Positions 46,105 to 60,731 of a stretch of 64,000 nt of DNA are shown piece after piece. The translations under genes and the position numbers were made by a program. The notes under the pieces are model-generated. The model did not search any database. It had not been told where the DNA came from and saw only the letters and a list, made by a program, of their open reading frames with translations. Every line of letters begins with the position of its first letter. Positions within the stretch are counted from its first letter, which is position 1. The DNA is from Ziziphus jujuba (lineage: Eukaryota > Streptophyta > Magnoliopsida > Rosales > Rhamnaceae), in assembly GCF_031755915.1 (NCBI RefSeq), contig NC_083390.1, positions 24,547,001 through 24,611,000 of the forward strand. The letters are read 5' to 3'.

Positions 46105-46842
46105 GGTTGTGATGGATCAATTTTACTTAATGATACTGCTAATAACGAAAGGGATGTAATTTTCAATAAGAACTCAGCAAGAGGTTACGAACTCATAGAC
46201 AATGCGAAAACAGAGGTCGAAAAAATATGCCCCGGTGTCGTATCTTGTGCTGATATTCTAGCAGTCGCAGCTCGTGACGCATCGGTTGCAGTGAGTGGTC
46301 CATCATGGACGGTGAAGCTTGGAAGAAGAGATTCAACAACACCATATCCAGATGTTGCATTGTCTGATCTTCCTCGTTTCACCGAAAGCCTTCCGGAACT
46401 TATAGCTAGATTCGAACACAAAGGCCTAAGTGAAAGGGACATGGTTGCCTTGTCAGGTTCGCATTCAATCGGACAAGCTCAATGCTTCACATTCCGCGAC
46501 AGAATTTATAATGGCGGCGACATTGATGCTGGCTTCGCTAGCACTCGAAGACGCGGTTGTCCGGTTAGCTCAGGTGATTCAAAGTTGGCACCACTTGAGC
46601 TGGTGACACCAAATCAATTGGACAATAATTACTTCAAGAACTTGCTTCAGAAGAAAGGTCTTCTTCAATCTGATCAGGTTCTATTCAGTGGAGGATCAAC
46701 GGACAGCATCGTATCTGAATATAGTAGGAACCCTTCAAAATTTCTGTCTGACTTTGCATCTGCCATGGTTAAAATGGGAGATATTGAACCTCTTACTGGT
46801 TCTGCTGGACAGATAAGGAGGATTTGTCATGCTGTCAACTAA
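46105..46842 (+). pseudogene. Class III peroxidase D, exon 1 lost
   Basis: After an intact acceptor (TTTAACAG), one open exon of 738 bp codes for 245 residues, exactly the length of exon 2 of gene A, from GCDGS to RRICHAVN. The calcium site, proximal His (GSHSIGQ) and both Cys of the lower disulfide are intact (RRRGCP). Between the TATA box at 45858 and the acceptor there is no homologue of exon 1, so signal peptide, distal Arg/His and two Cys are gone. The A/D-type fused second junction is shared. A tract at about 46729-46764 matches gene E and not A. The untouched frame suggests a recent loss, or use of an unseen alternative first exon. Confidence 0.82.
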
Positions 46843-49379
46843 AAATTTGGAGCCTATAGCTAGCTACTATATTGGACTTGTCAAATGTATATGCTGCCTT
46901 TAAATTCTGTCTTTGATTTGTATTCAAATTAAAAAGAAAAAAATTATTAAATTTTTAATAAGTAGACACTTATAGTTATTTGTATTTTTCATTTCCATCA
47001 ATTGTAAACGATTATGAGATTAATTAACGTTAATTTTCTTTACTTTGTTAATGTTCATGATGTGTTAAGCATTCTAACAAAAAAAAAAGAATTAATCTTT
47101 GATAGATATTGTTTAGTTTTAAGGCTCTATATACAATAATTAAAAAAATAATAATTATCCTCTTTCTCCAACAAAAGAAAAATTAAGTTATACACAGATT
47201 TCATCCTCTTGATGCGCCTAGTCAGATGTACAGATCCGATGCATTCGGTTCTTCTGTATTTCATCTTTTCCAGAGTTTAGTTTTAGAAGAAAGATCACCC
47301 ATCTTTAACTTTTGTTGTCCATTTTTATTTTGGCATTTTAAATTCAAACCTTATAAATTTTGCCCTATATTTATTTTTCTGCTTTTGAGGAGATAGCGAA
47401 GTCCCAATAGTTTATTATTTCTTTCGATAATTATTTGAGTTTGAATCCTTAATTTTCAATATAAAAAAGCAAAAAAATAAAAAAAATATATGTATTAGTA
47501 CCATTATAAGTTCAGGGTTGAAGTACCACCAGAAAGTGGTTGGAGGAGGGCTTGATGTTGAAACCAACCTCTCCTCCAGCGATTATTGGTGGTCCTCTGG
47601 CGGGCAGTAGTGCACCGGCAATGACCAGCTGCTGGTGGTTTTCCGGTTGCAACTCACTAGAGTAGTTTTAAGTAAAAGAAAAACGCTAAGAGGCAGAAAA
47701 AAGATCGAGACAGCTAACCTCTATACATGCATGCGTGCAAGCATATAACATGAAATGGTCAACATCTCATAGAGCAAATCAACTTCAAAAATTAACTAAT
47801 ATGAAATCGTTTCAAAACCTTGACATTTGTGAAGAAGAACTTAAATTGGCTGCGATTAATGCGAACATATTTGACTACGGAACTTATAAAGAACGACACC
47901 TCTCAATAATTTTATATTTTATAATCTTGTTGTATGTATTTTAAAATTGAGGGATATCATCATTGGTCCAAATTAAAAATCATAAAAGTCAAAGGGAAAT
48001 TGAAATGTTGAGTTGGTCAAATCTTTGAGTTGACCACAATATTAATTCTTTTACCTAAATTCTTATCACCGCTGCAAGCGACGAGTACATATAATATTTT
48101 TATTTTTTCTGCACGGTATTTTTTATTTAACAATTACAATTAAAATATAAAAATAAAGTCATTGTTATGGAAGAAGATGCATGAGCTAAAGTAATTTAAT
48201 TTCCTCATCGTCATCATCATGATATACTCCTTATACATCATAATGTAAGTGAACCACTTAAGCAGAATGTGATTTTCGTATGTCTTCCAGCTCAAGTCTC
48301 TTGATGAAGACATATGTAAATTTTGAAAAAAATAATGTATTAATTAATTAAGGATATAATATTATTATATAATTAGGTAGCTGCTGACCTATATCTATAT
48401 ATATATATATATATATTATTACGCTGAACTATATATTTATTGCTTTATTAATAGATCAAAATCCTATATATCTTAATCTATAATAAAAATCCACGTCATT
48501 TAGAAAGGACCAGTATTTATTTAGATATTGTTTACAAGAATTGATTCTCGGGCGATGTAATAGTGGCATTAAAGTGGTTAGTGCTTCGAAAAAAACATCG
48601 ATCAAGGTAGGCTTTACTTAATAGTAAGGTGGGCTGGTGCCTTCGCCCATGTACCAATGCACACGACCATATTTAAATAATAATAATTAAATTAATTTAA
48701 TTTTTTTTTTCCAATTATACTATGGACCCTTTGTTGATTTTTTTATATACTATTCTTTTTCTTGTTTGTTTTTACGCTTACGTTAATAAGATTAACATCT
48801 AATTAAGAGATTAATAAAGAATTGAATGCTATTAAAAATCAAATTTGAAGTACAAACATGAAATATTCAAGTAGTCTTTGCCTAGGTACCAATACGCACA
48901 CTACCAATTTAGAAAAAAGAAAAAAAAAACAATTGAATTAATTTAAACATTTTTTTTAATTATACGATGGGCCTTATCTTCATTTTTATTATATACTATT
49001 TCTTCTTTCTTACTTGTTTTTACCCTTGGGTTGGTGAGTTCAATATTCAATCAAGATATTATTAAACAAAATTGGAAATCTGCTAGTCATGCACATTGGC
49101 TGGGTTTAACTTTCATAAATACTTCATCTTTATTCACAATAATTTGCCAGACTAACTCCAACTTTTTAACTCTTGTATCGTAGTTATAATGTCTTCGTTG
49201 TCTTATTACTTTATACAAATCTATCATGATTTTTAAATCTATATAATACAATTAAATAGCCAGCCAAAGAATAAGAGAATTTGCCAAAGCCTTTCTTGTT
49301 AATTTCTACTATGTACTGAGAAATTATTTTCCTTCCCATCCATACAAAGTTTTCCAAAGAAACAAACATCCAGTAAGTA
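46843..49379. other. Intergenic region with duplicated non-coding blocks
   Basis: The 3' flank of D (ATCAATTGTAAACGATTATG near 46998) is followed by AT-rich DNA. Blocks at 47716-47760, 48001-48080, 48203-48245 and 48292-48350 recur about 2.8-2.9 kb further right (50590, 50811, 51037, 51126). A phrase like TACCAATGCACAC occurs near 48651 and 48888. A B-box-like GAGTTTGAATCC near 47428 is noted. No gene is supported. Confidence 0.65.
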
Positions 49380-49510
49380 ATGTCCTCCCATACGTGCAAT
49401 ATTGTCCCTTCCACTTTATTCCTAATCCTGATACTTATTTTCACCACAACATGCAAAGCCCAAGTATATATATTTTCTTCGTGTTATGAATGAACCTGTC
49501 CAAATAAGGT
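49380..49510 (+). pseudogene. Relic of an E-type peroxidase exon 1
   Basis: The 5' UTR-like CCAAAGAAACAAACATCC precedes an ATG at 49380-49382. Below it lie CGTGCAATATTGTCC, ACAACATGCAAAGCCCAA (signal-peptide end) and GAACCTGTCCAAAT (mature N-terminus), all matching exon 1 of gene E with indels. The frame is broken and no further exon follows. Confidence 0.78.
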
Positions 49511-52429
49511 TTCCATTCAATTTCATGTACGAAAACATCAAATTCTTGTTACAATAGTACTATTGTTAACTTTATAATAACATACTGTAATTATTGTTCC
49601 AAAACGACTACTTAAAAAGTTAAAAAAAAAAAAAAAGCCCAAAAGTTATTCTAATTACTTAATCTATTATCATATATATATATATATATATGCTGTTCCA
49701 GTTTGTGGTAAAAGTAATAACAAATAAAATTTTTTCACCAAAAAAAACCATGACAATTAACGTTTAACCTTTCCAGTTAGTGCAAATATTATATCATAAT
49801 ACTCTTAAAAGAAGTAGATGATAACTCAAAGCCTAATTGGTCTAAATAAAATATATATCCCTTAGAGAGTAAAAAGGGTGACAATTCATTTAGACTCAGT
49901 TTGGATGAATTGATCGCTGGGTCTTGTCACCGGAGCTTGTAACCAAGTAGAGTATTAATGTGGTTGGTGCTTTGAAGAACTTGATCAACGTGGGACTTTA
50001 ATATGTGAAATGTTTGTAATGATTTGATTGGGAATATAAATGTGAAATACTGTGGAATTGTATGTTAGTTGATTAGGAATATATGAGAAATGCTTGCAGT
50101 TATTTGATTGGAAATATTAAATTGAAATATTGTGAAACGTTTGCAATAATAGTTTGATAGAAGTAAATATTAAAGTGAAATAACGTGAAAAGTTTCCACT
50201 TATAATTGATTGGAAATAATAACTGAAATGCTTGCGAAGCCTTGGCTCAGTTGTCAATGCACACAACCATTTATTATTATTATTATTATTATTGTTATTA
50301 TTATTATTATTAAGTTTAAGTTTTAGTTTTTAAGGCTGTACAAAATTAATGGAAATAATTAAATAAATTAAGTATCCACTTTCTACAATAAAAAAAATTA
50401 AAAAAAAAAAACTTAAATTGAAGTATATATTAATATTTCAAAATCCTCTACATGCTAAGTCAAATACATCTATTTTAATTTGTTGTTGGCTTCTGAAGAC
50501 AGTTTATCTATCTCGATCTTTAATGTTGGTTTTCCATTTTTTTCTTTTGGCATTCTGAATTCAAACATTATGTAAACACGCGATCTCTATACATGCATAC
50601 TTTCAAGCATAAGCATGAAATGGTCATCTAATCTTAAATGGCAAATCAACCTTAAGAATTAATGTTCGTTTCTAGGCAGGCATCGATCAAATCCTTGACA
50701 TTTGTATGAAAAAAGAACTTAAATTGGCTGCAATTAGTGTGAACAAATTTGACCATGAAACTTAAGAACCTCTCTCAATATAAAAGTCACAAATCAAAAA
50801 GGGAAATTGGAACGTTGACTTGATCAAATCTTTGAGTTCATAATACTCTTTCATCTAAACTCTTATTACCTGTGGTGACGACGAGATGAGTATCTATAAC
50901 ATCTTTTAATTTTTTTTCCAATGGCATGGACAATTTTTTTTTTTTTTGGACAAAAAGACATTAGTTACCTTAATAATTCCAATTAAAACATAAAATAAAG
51001 ATTTTTTTTTTTTTTTAAAGAAGAAAGTACTCTTTCCTCATCGTCATCATCATCCTATATTCCTTCTACATCATAATTAATGAAAACGAACCAGTAAATT
51101 AAGCAGAATTTTTTTGTCTTACCATCTCAAGTCCATAGATGAAGACATACATCCAAGTTTTAAAAATAGAAACGTATTAATTAATGATATAATATTAACA
51201 TATTAATCAATGATATAATATTATTATAAAAATTAGTTGTGCTGAATTATCTATTGCTTTGCTAACATATCACAAACATACTTTTAGCTGTTAGAGAAAC
51301 ATATAAATCAAATAAAAATTCACCTTTCATCGGTTTAAACTTTTGGAATAAGTGATAATTCAACATGGTATCAAAACCAAATATTCAAAAGGTTTAATTA
51401 AAAAAAAAAAAACACATGTAAAGATCCAAAAGTGGACCTACATATGAGGGTATCAGAACCAGAGATCCAAAAAGGTTGGAGTTTAAAACTCATTAACTTT
51501 ATCCAAAATAAATTAATTAAAAAAAAACCACATGTATAGATCCAGAGACAGACATGAGAAAGAATGTTAGAGAAAAATAATAAATTAATTAATAAAAAAT
51601 ACATGTAAAGATTCAGAAGTTTTAAATTAGCTTAAACTTTTGAAACAAGTGTTAACTCAATATTAACATTCTATACTTTTAAATCCGTACATCTATATAA
51701 GGTAATTTAAATAAAAATCCTACATCATTTAGAAAGTAAAAACAAGTAGTATTTATTTGGACATTGTTTAGAAAAGTTCATTGTTGGGTCTTATAACATT
51801 GTTTTCGTAATTAATTAAGTTGGGATATTAAAAAAGTTGGTGTATCAAAAGTTGATATACGTTTGCTTATATTGCATAGTGATTTTTTTGTACAAAACAC
51901 AAAAAGTACGAGTAACCTTGACTGAGGTGCCAATGCACACAACCATTTTTTTAATCAAATAATTTAACCTTTAAAAAAAAAAAAATTATACTATGCACCT
52001 TTTTCTTTCATTTTTATTATATCTTCTTTTTTTCTCATTTGTTTTTACCCTTGGGATGATGAGTTCAATATATAATCATTTGCCTAAGACCATCTCCAAG
52101 TTTAGCTTTTGTATTAGATACAGTAATAATATCCTCTCTTTATTTTATTATACGTTAGACACATTAATATATCAGAATTTTTAAAACTACATAAATAATT
52201 TAATAATTCAATAGCCAGCGAAAGAATAATAGAATTTGTCAAATCCTTTCTGATTTCTACTATATGCTGAGTTATAATTATCCTTGGTCAAACTCTTTCT
52301 GATTTATACTATATGCTGAGTTATAATTATGTTACAATATTTTCCTTCCCATCTCATACTTTTCCAGTTTTAATTTTCTTTCCCATCCAAAAAAAAAAAT
52401 TTCTAAAGAAACAAACAATCCAATAACTA
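49511..52429. other. Intergenic region, second duplicated block with minisatellite
   Basis: A degenerate array with unit TGAAATGTTTGCAATTAGTT plus GATTGGAAATATTA runs from about 50005 to 50245. (ATT)n lies near 50273-50310. The blocks listed for 46843-49379 recur between 50590 and 51180. AT-rich, with no gene. Confidence 0.65.
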
Positions 52430-52490
52430 ATGGCCCTCCGTGCAATATATCTTCTTCGTTTAATGAATATACTTGTCCAAATTAGGTTTC
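52430..52490 (+). pseudogene. Second relic of an E-type peroxidase exon 1
   Basis: AAAGAAACAAACAATCC and an ATG at 52430-52432 start a sequence like gene E (GGCCCTCCGTGCAATAT), then jump to TTAATGAATATACTTGTCC, the mature N-terminus. Most of the signal-peptide coding sequence is deleted. Confidence 0.75.
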
Positions 52491-53857
52491 CATTCAGTTT
52501 CATATTTATGGAAACGTTAATTTTTTTTTTAAGATTATAGTACTACTGTTACTTATTGTTATAAGATGACTACTTAAAATAAAAATAAAAAGCCAAACGT
52601 TATTCTAAGTACTTTATAATCGAATATATATATGTTGTTCCAGTTTGTGGTTTAAAAGTAATAACAATTAACGTTATAACTCTCTCAATTCATGTAAATG
52701 TGGTAACATTCTTAACAGAATTAAATGAAAATTAAAAACATAATTGGTCTAAATAAAAAGGAAAAGTACCGCATCATTGTAAAAGTAAAAAGAATCACTA
52801 ATTATTTAGACTCAGTTTAGAGGACTTAATTGCCGGGGCCCTGTAACGAGAGGCTTGTTACCAAGTCAGGAGTGGTTGGTGCTCTGAAATGTTATGTCAA
52901 GGTGGGACTTGCAATTAGTTGATTGGAAATATTGTGAAATGTTTGCAATTAGTTGATTGGAAATATTAATGTGAAATGTGAAATATTGAGCCTGAGCTCA
53001 GGTATCAATTCACACAACCCCTTTTTTTTATGTGTATTATTACGCTTAATTTGCTAGCTAATTAATATTTTTATAGTATCCTAATTTTATTTTTTAATTA
53101 ATTTTACCCTTGGATTGATGAATTTTATTAAGAGATTAATCAATAAACAAAATTGGAAATCTGCTAGCCATGCAGGTGGGGCACTGAAATTAATTTTCAT
53201 TTGTACTTTTCCTTCGTTTTGTTCTCTGCCATGAAATTTTGGAATGTTGATTGGTCGATCAAATATTTGAGCTGACCATAATATTCTTTTATACATTTAA
53301 ATCCTTATCACTGTTCTCACAGCAAGTAAAATATAATACTTTACCCCCCCAAAAAAAAAAAAAAAAAAGAAGTAAAATATAATATTTTTTATTTTTTATT
53401 TTTAAGAAAACATAAAACAAATAAATTTTTATGGAAAGAAGATGGATAAGCTAATGAATTAATTAATATTTTTAATTATATTATTATGGACCTTTTTCTT
53501 CATTTTTATTAATCCTATTTTCTTTCTTGGTTTAATATTTAATAACTGATAAACAAAATTACAAATCGGCTAGGCTGCTAGCCATGCAAGTGGGCTAGGC
53601 TGCTAGCCATGCAGGTGGGCTGGATTTAACTTATATATATATATATATATACTTTGTCTTTATTCGCTTTAATTGTCAAAGTCGACAAACTCAAACTTTA
53701 TCTTTTGTATTATAATAATAATATCTTCTTTTGACTTACAATTATACTCTCTACAATTCAATCTGAATTTTCAAAATAAATAATAATTCAACGGTCAGCA
53801 AAATAATATAATAGAATTTGTCAAAGCCTTTCTTGTTTCTACTCTGCATTACTGAAC
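52491..53857. other. Intergenic region and upstream promoter of peroxidase E
   Basis: Third, partial copy of the duplicated block (for example GGAATGTTGATTGGTCG near 53240), a short minisatellite near 52915-52985, poly(A) near 53350, and a direct repeat of GCTAGGCTGCTAGCCATGCA near 53569-53608. No gene is seen. Confidence 0.6.
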
Positions 53858-53864
53858 TATAAAT
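53858..53864 (+). promoter_or_regulatory. TATA box of peroxidase E
   Basis: TATAAAT in TGAACTATAAATATGACC lies 128 bp before the start codon and is repeated in the relic promoters near 52270 and 62708 in decayed form. Confidence 0.65.
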
Positions 53865-53985
53865 ATGACCACTGGAACGCTAATCTTTCTCCAAACATAT
53901 CGATCCCTATCTTTTTCCTTACCATCTCATTGTTTTTCCTTTCCCATCCAAAGCAAAATTTTCCAAAGAAACAAACATCTAAATA

Positions 53986-55293
<1,308 letters not shown>

Positions 55294-55902
55294 AATTCTA
55301 GCCTCTGCCAGGAGATATTATTTCATTTATATCTTATTAAGCATTTGTTTGTTAAAAAGAACAATAAATAGACACCAGGATTGTCTATAATTTTTAATTT
55401 TCACTTCCATCAATTGTAAACAATTATGAGATCAATTTTAATGTATTACTTTATTTCAAGTTTTTCAAACAAAGATAGGAAAAACAAAAAAAAAAAATAT
55501 ATGTACACCTTGTCAGTGATATCTAAACCTAAATTTTCTGACCTCGTTTCAATTTACTAGCACATACACAAAACGAAGCAATGCAAGCTTAACACTTGGC
55601 TCGTTTCTAATGTTCTTATGAAAAGAAGAATTATTATAAAAATATATATTGTATATATTTTTATAATATAAAGTCTTTGGCGTACTTTTAAGACTTACCA
55701 ATAGCAAGTAATACAGTTAATCTGCTTCGATCGGAAGAGATTCTTCATTAACGAAGAAGTAAGGAAAGAGTGCAATGGTTGATCTGCTTTTACACACTCA
55801 TTCTTTATCCCCAATACAAAAACTGTAGGAGAAATCTTTTGTGAGAAAAAAGCCAAAACCCTCTGATACCATTGATACTAGAACAAGTTGCATATTGGCT
55901 TC
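55294..55902. other. 3' flank of peroxidase E
   Basis: It contains AATAAA at 55363-55368 and matches 761-1365 and 2993-3597. It ends with the copia target site GCTTC (55898-55902). Confidence 0.85.
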
Positions 55903-56242
55903 TGTTACGAAATTGGGAGAAAAACAAATAGCAACGGAAACATAGAAAGCGAAGAACAGACACACAATTTACGTGGAAACCCTTGACGGGAAAAACCACG
56001 GGTAGGGAGAAGCAAATCCAATATCGAAAGATTGGTACAAAAGGTGAGCCTGACTGCGCGATACCATGAACCCTAATTACAGCTGAAAACTAAATATATA
56101 TAGTACAGAAGAAACCCTAATTACAGCTGAAAACTCCACCACAGAGCCCCAAATTTTTCTCCAAAATTAGTTTCACCAAAATGGGTCGCACCGCGAGCTT
56201 TTCGGGTCGGGTCAACAAGAATTCGGGTCACTAACTCTAACA
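55903..56242 (-). repeat. 3' LTR of the copia element
   Basis: It is 340 bp, TGTTACGAAATTGGG to ACTCTAACA. It is shorter than the other LTR because about 48 bp between ACCCTAA and CCACCACAGAG differ by an indel. Confidence 0.92.
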
Positions 56243-56348
56243 ATCTCCACCTTGACACGAATTCCATATAAGGGATGAAAAACATACAAAACTCCAATCT
56301 TCGATAAAAGTTGCCATCCTCTTCCACAAAAGCCCCTAAAGGCAAAGC

Positions 56349-59300
56349 TCAACAACAAACACCAACCAAGTCCAAGCAATGCTCAAACTTGGCTACTGGA
56401 AGTGCCTTGGTCATCATGTCAGCAGGATTATCATGAGTACTCACCTTGCTGACAACAATATCTCCACGAGCAATAACATCACGTACAAAATGATACCGAA
56501 CATCTATATGTTTTGTCCTCTCGTGAAACATCTGATCCTTAGTGAGATAGATAGCACTCTGACTATCACAATTGATGACCGTACTCTCCTGCTCAGAGCT
56601 CAACTCACCTATCAACGCCCTTAACCAAATAGCTTCTTTCACCGCTTCAGCTATAGCCATATATTCAGCTTCTGTAGTTGATAGTGCAACTGTTGCTTGC
56701 AAAACAGACTTCCAACTGATAGAAGTATCTCCAAGAGTAAATACATAACCAGTAGTGGACCTCCTTCTATCAAGGTCCCCAGCAAAATCTGCATCAACAT
56801 ATCCACGTACACCCTCCTTACTTCCACCAAACTCTAAACAAGTGTTAGTAGTGCCTCTCAAGTACCTTAGAATCCACTTGACAGCTTGCCAGTGTTGTTT
56901 GCCAGGATTAGCCATATACCGGCTCACAACACTAACAGCATGTGCAATGTCAGGACGGGTACACACCATAGCATACATCAAACTACCAACAGCACTAGAA
57001 TAAGGAACATGTGACATATACTCAATATCTCTATCCGACTGTGGTGACATATCAGCAGACAATCTAAAATGAGTAGCTAATGGAGTACTTACAGGTTTAG
57101 CGTTCTTCATTCCAAAACGCTCCAGAACTTTCTCAACAAAAGATCTTTGAGTCAAGAAAAGTTTACCTGCAGATCTATCTCTCTCAATCTCCATACCAAG
57201 AATCTTCTTTGCCGCTCCCAAATCTTTCATCTCAAATTCACCACTCAATTCTGCTTTCAATCTGTTGATATCGGATTTCTTCTTGGCCACTATCAGCATA
57301 TCATCAACATAAAGCAACAAATAGATAAATGAGCCATCTTCCAACTTCCTAAAATACACACAGCTATCATATTGGCTTCTAGAATAGCCATGGCTAAACA
57401 TAAACCCATCAAACCGCTTGTACCACTGACAAGAGGATTGCTTCAAACCATACAAGGACCTTTTCAACAAACACACATGATCCTCTTTTCCTTCAACCTC
57501 GAAACCTTCGGGTTGCTGCATATAAATTGTCTCCTCAAGCTCACCATGCAAGAAAGCGGTCTTCACATCTAGTTGCTCCAACTCTAAATCGTGCATAGCA
57601 ACTAGCGCTAACAAAGCACGAATAGAAGTATGTTTAACGACAGGGGAAAATATATCATTAAAATCAACTCCCTGTACCTGTGAATACCCCTTCGCTACTA
57701 AACGTGCTTTGTACCTCGCATCTTCAACACCAGGGATGCCTTCTTTCTTTTTGTAGACCCACTTGCATCCCACAATCTTCTTACCCTCTGGAGGTAATGC
57801 TAACTCCCATGTGTGGTTCTTATGAAGCGACTACACCTCTTCCTGCATAGTAATTAACCACTTTGCAGAATCCTCACATGAAATGGCTTCATGATAGTTG
57901 CAAGGATCACTGAGACTCTCGATCTCCTGTGCTGCAACACAAGCAAAAGTGACATAGTCTGCTAAACTAGAGGGCTTCTTGATCTCCCTGCGAGGTCTAT
58001 CCTTGGCAATCGAATGCTCCTGCACCTCCTCAATTCTCTCTTCTTCCACATGAGTGGGTGTCTCAAATGGGCCTGAAACTGAACCATTCTGTGAAGTACT
58101 TACTTCCTCCACCCTAAACTCCACCTGCTTTGGCACACTGTCTGAAACAACGAGCTCCTTTTTCGGATGCAGCATTGCCATCTCATCAAACATAACATCC
58201 CTGCTAATCACAACCTTAGATGACTTTGGATCAGGAAGCCAAACTCTATATCCTTTTACACCCTGCGGGTAACCAAGAAATATGCCCTTCTTCGATCTAG
58301 GCTCAAGCTTACCATCATTAACATGAACATAGGCAGGGCATCCAAATACCTTCAAATCTAGATAATTAGCAGGTTTTCCAGACCATACCTCTTCAGGAGT
58401 CTTGCAATCGATTGCTGCCGATGGAGAACGATTCACCAAGTAGCAAGCTGTAGCAGCTGCTTCTGCCCAAAAGTCCTGTGCTAACCCAGAATTCGACAGC
58501 ATGCATCGGACTTTCTCCATAAGAGTTCTGTTCATCCGCTCAGCCACACCATTTTGCTGCGGAGTTCCTCTAACTGTGAGATGTCTAACGATCCCTTCGT
58601 TTCTACAAAACTCATTGAAAACACCATCACAGAACTCCAATCCATTATCTGTACGAAGACGCTTCACCCTTCTTTCCGTCTGCTTCTCTACCAAAACTTT
58701 CCATTGCTTGAAGATAGCAAATACGTCATTCTTATGCTTCAAAAAATATACCCAGACCTTCCTGGAGAAATCATCAATGAAGGTCAACATATATCTGCCA
58801 CCACCCTTAGAAGCAGTACGTGCGGGTCCCCAAAGATCTGAATGAATGTAGTCTAGAGTACCTTTGGTTTTGTGAATTCCAGTACTGAAGCTAACTCTCT
58901 TCTGCTTCCCAAACACACAATGTTCACAAAACTCCAACTTCGAGATACTCCGATCACCAAGCAAACTCTGTTTGCTCAACATCGCCAAACCTTTCTCACT
59001 CATATGGCCCAATCTCATATGCCACAAACGAGTAACATCCGAATCTGACATGGACACTGAAACAGCAGCCGACCCCATTACCACAGAACCCTGTAGCCTG
59101 TATAATGTACCAACCAGGCTAGCTTTCATCACCACCAGAGCACCCTTCAGAACCCTCAAAACTCCACCTCCACCAGTAAAAGAACAACCAGACTTGTCCA
59201 AAGCAGATAAAGAAATTAAATTTTTAGACATATCTGGAACGTGACGTACCTCAGATAGTGTTCTAATAATTCCATCATGCATCTTCACCCTTACAGTTCC

Positions 59301-60293
59301 AATGCCGATGACACAGCAAGGATGATCATCTCCCATCAGCACAACACCTTTATCCACCGGAACATAAGAAGAGAACCAATCCCTATGGAGACAGATGTGA
59401 AACGAACAGGCTGAATCCAAAATCCATCCCTGCTTGCCCGAACTATCCTCAGTCACTGAATAAACATCTCCATCTTCAATTTCCTCATGTGCGACATTGG
59501 CTTCGGCATGTTCCTTACTCTTTTCATTATTTTTATTCTGAAGCTTACGACATTCAGTTTTGATGTGCCCCTTTTTCTTATAGTAGTGACAAATAAGGTT
59601 TCTGAACCTTGACTTCGATCTTGGCCGACTACCACCATTGTTATTTTGATCTCTAGATGATGTTCTACCTCTAACAATCAAACCCTCTCCTCCGGAACTC
59701 CCAAAATTATTGTTATCCGAACTGCTGGTCAACTCCTTATCAAACAACTCCTTAGAATATAAAGAAGCTTTCACATCCTCCAATTTTAGGGTTTTATTAC
59801 TGTAAATCAAAGTCTCCCTAAAATTCTTATACGATGGAGGTAAGGAACGCAGTAGCATTAGGGCCTGATCTTCATCATCATATTTAATGTCCATGTTCGC
59901 CAGATCTAACAAAATGGTAGAAAAATCATCTATGTGTGTTTAAATAGATGTACCTTCAACCATAGAAAGGGTGTATAGACGGTGCTTCGCAATCAGTTTC
60001 GTTGTGAGATTCTTTGTGATGTACAAAGATTCCAACTTGTCCCATAAGTCCTTTGTTGTCTTCTGATCAAGGACCTCCCTCAAAACTTCATTGGACAAGC
60101 ATAGCTGAATGGTGGATAGGGCACGCTCATCAACCTCGGCTTTCTTTTCGGCATCCCACGAAGACGGCATCTGCTCCTTGCCAACCAACGCCTTGTGTAA
60201 ACCGTTCTGTGTCAAAATCGCCTTCATCTTGACTTGCCACATGGAGAAACTCATGTTGCGCTCAAATTTCTCAATGTCGAACTTTGTTGCCAT
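56349..60293 (-). pseudogene. Copia gag-pol polyprotein gene with two in-frame stops
   Basis: The frame from ATG 60291-60293 to the stop at 56349 is 1,315 codons, interrupted only by TAA at 59940-59942 (in gag) and TAG at 57831-57833 (between integrase and reverse transcriptase). Seen in order: gag (MATKFDIEKF start), a zinc knuckle CHYYKKKGHIKTEC in which one Cys is Tyr, a protease motif LDSACSFH, an integrase HHCC zinc site and its DDE residues (HSDLWGP, RTDNG, NGVAERMNRTL), a reverse transcriptase with YVDDM, and RNase H ([16 protein letters not shown]). Apart from the stops and the knuckle the domains look whole, so decay is recent. No restored product is implied. Confidence 0.92.
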
Positions 60294-60330
60294 GATCGAA
60301 AAAAAAAAATTCCCAAATAGATCGACGCGT

Positions 60331-60341
60331 CTCTGATACCA
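60331..60341 (-). other. Copia primer-binding site
   Basis: TGGTATCAGAG on the - strand, two bases inside the 5' LTR, is of the initiator Met tRNA type. Confidence 0.85.
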
Positions 60342-60343
60342 CT

Positions 60344-60731
60344 TGTTACGAAATTGGGAGAAAAATAAATAGCAACGGAAACAAAGAAAGCGAAGAACAG
60401 ACACACAATTTACGTGGAAACCCTTGACGGGAAAAACCACGGGCAGGGAGAAGCAAATCCAATATCGAAAGATTGGTACAAAAGGTGAGCCTGACTGCGC
60501 GATACCATGAACCCTAATTACAGCTGAAAACTAAATATATATAGTACAGAAGAAACCCTAAAATTGAACAGGTCCGTACCGCGGGGGCTACGATCTCGGG
60601 CCTATCGGCCCAAGATCTCCGCTTCCACCACAGAGCTCCAAATTTTTCTCCAAAATTAGTTTCACCAAAATGGGTCGCACCGCGAGCTTTTCGGGTCTGG
60701 TCAACAAGAATTCGGGTCACTAACTCTAACA
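60344..60731 (-). repeat. 5' LTR of the copia element
   Basis: It is 388 bp, with the same termini as 55903-56242. It carries an extra GC-rich stretch near 60569-60630 not present in the other LTR, so the two LTRs are unequal. Confidence 0.92.

Larger units (their letters stand above)
55903..60731 (-). mobile_element. Ty1/copia LTR retrotransposon, complete but mutated
   Basis: The element is 4,829 bp with a perfect TSD GCTTC (55898-55902 and 60732-60736). In - orientation: 5' LTR 60344-60731, primer site 60331-60341 (TGGTATCAGAG), gag-pol, a polypurine tract GGTGGAGAT beside 56243, and 3' LTR 55903-56242. Domain order gag, protease, integrase, reverse transcriptase and RNase H defines copia. 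The empty site is preserved in the duplicate flanks at 1361 and 3593, so it inserted after that duplication. Confidence 0.95.
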
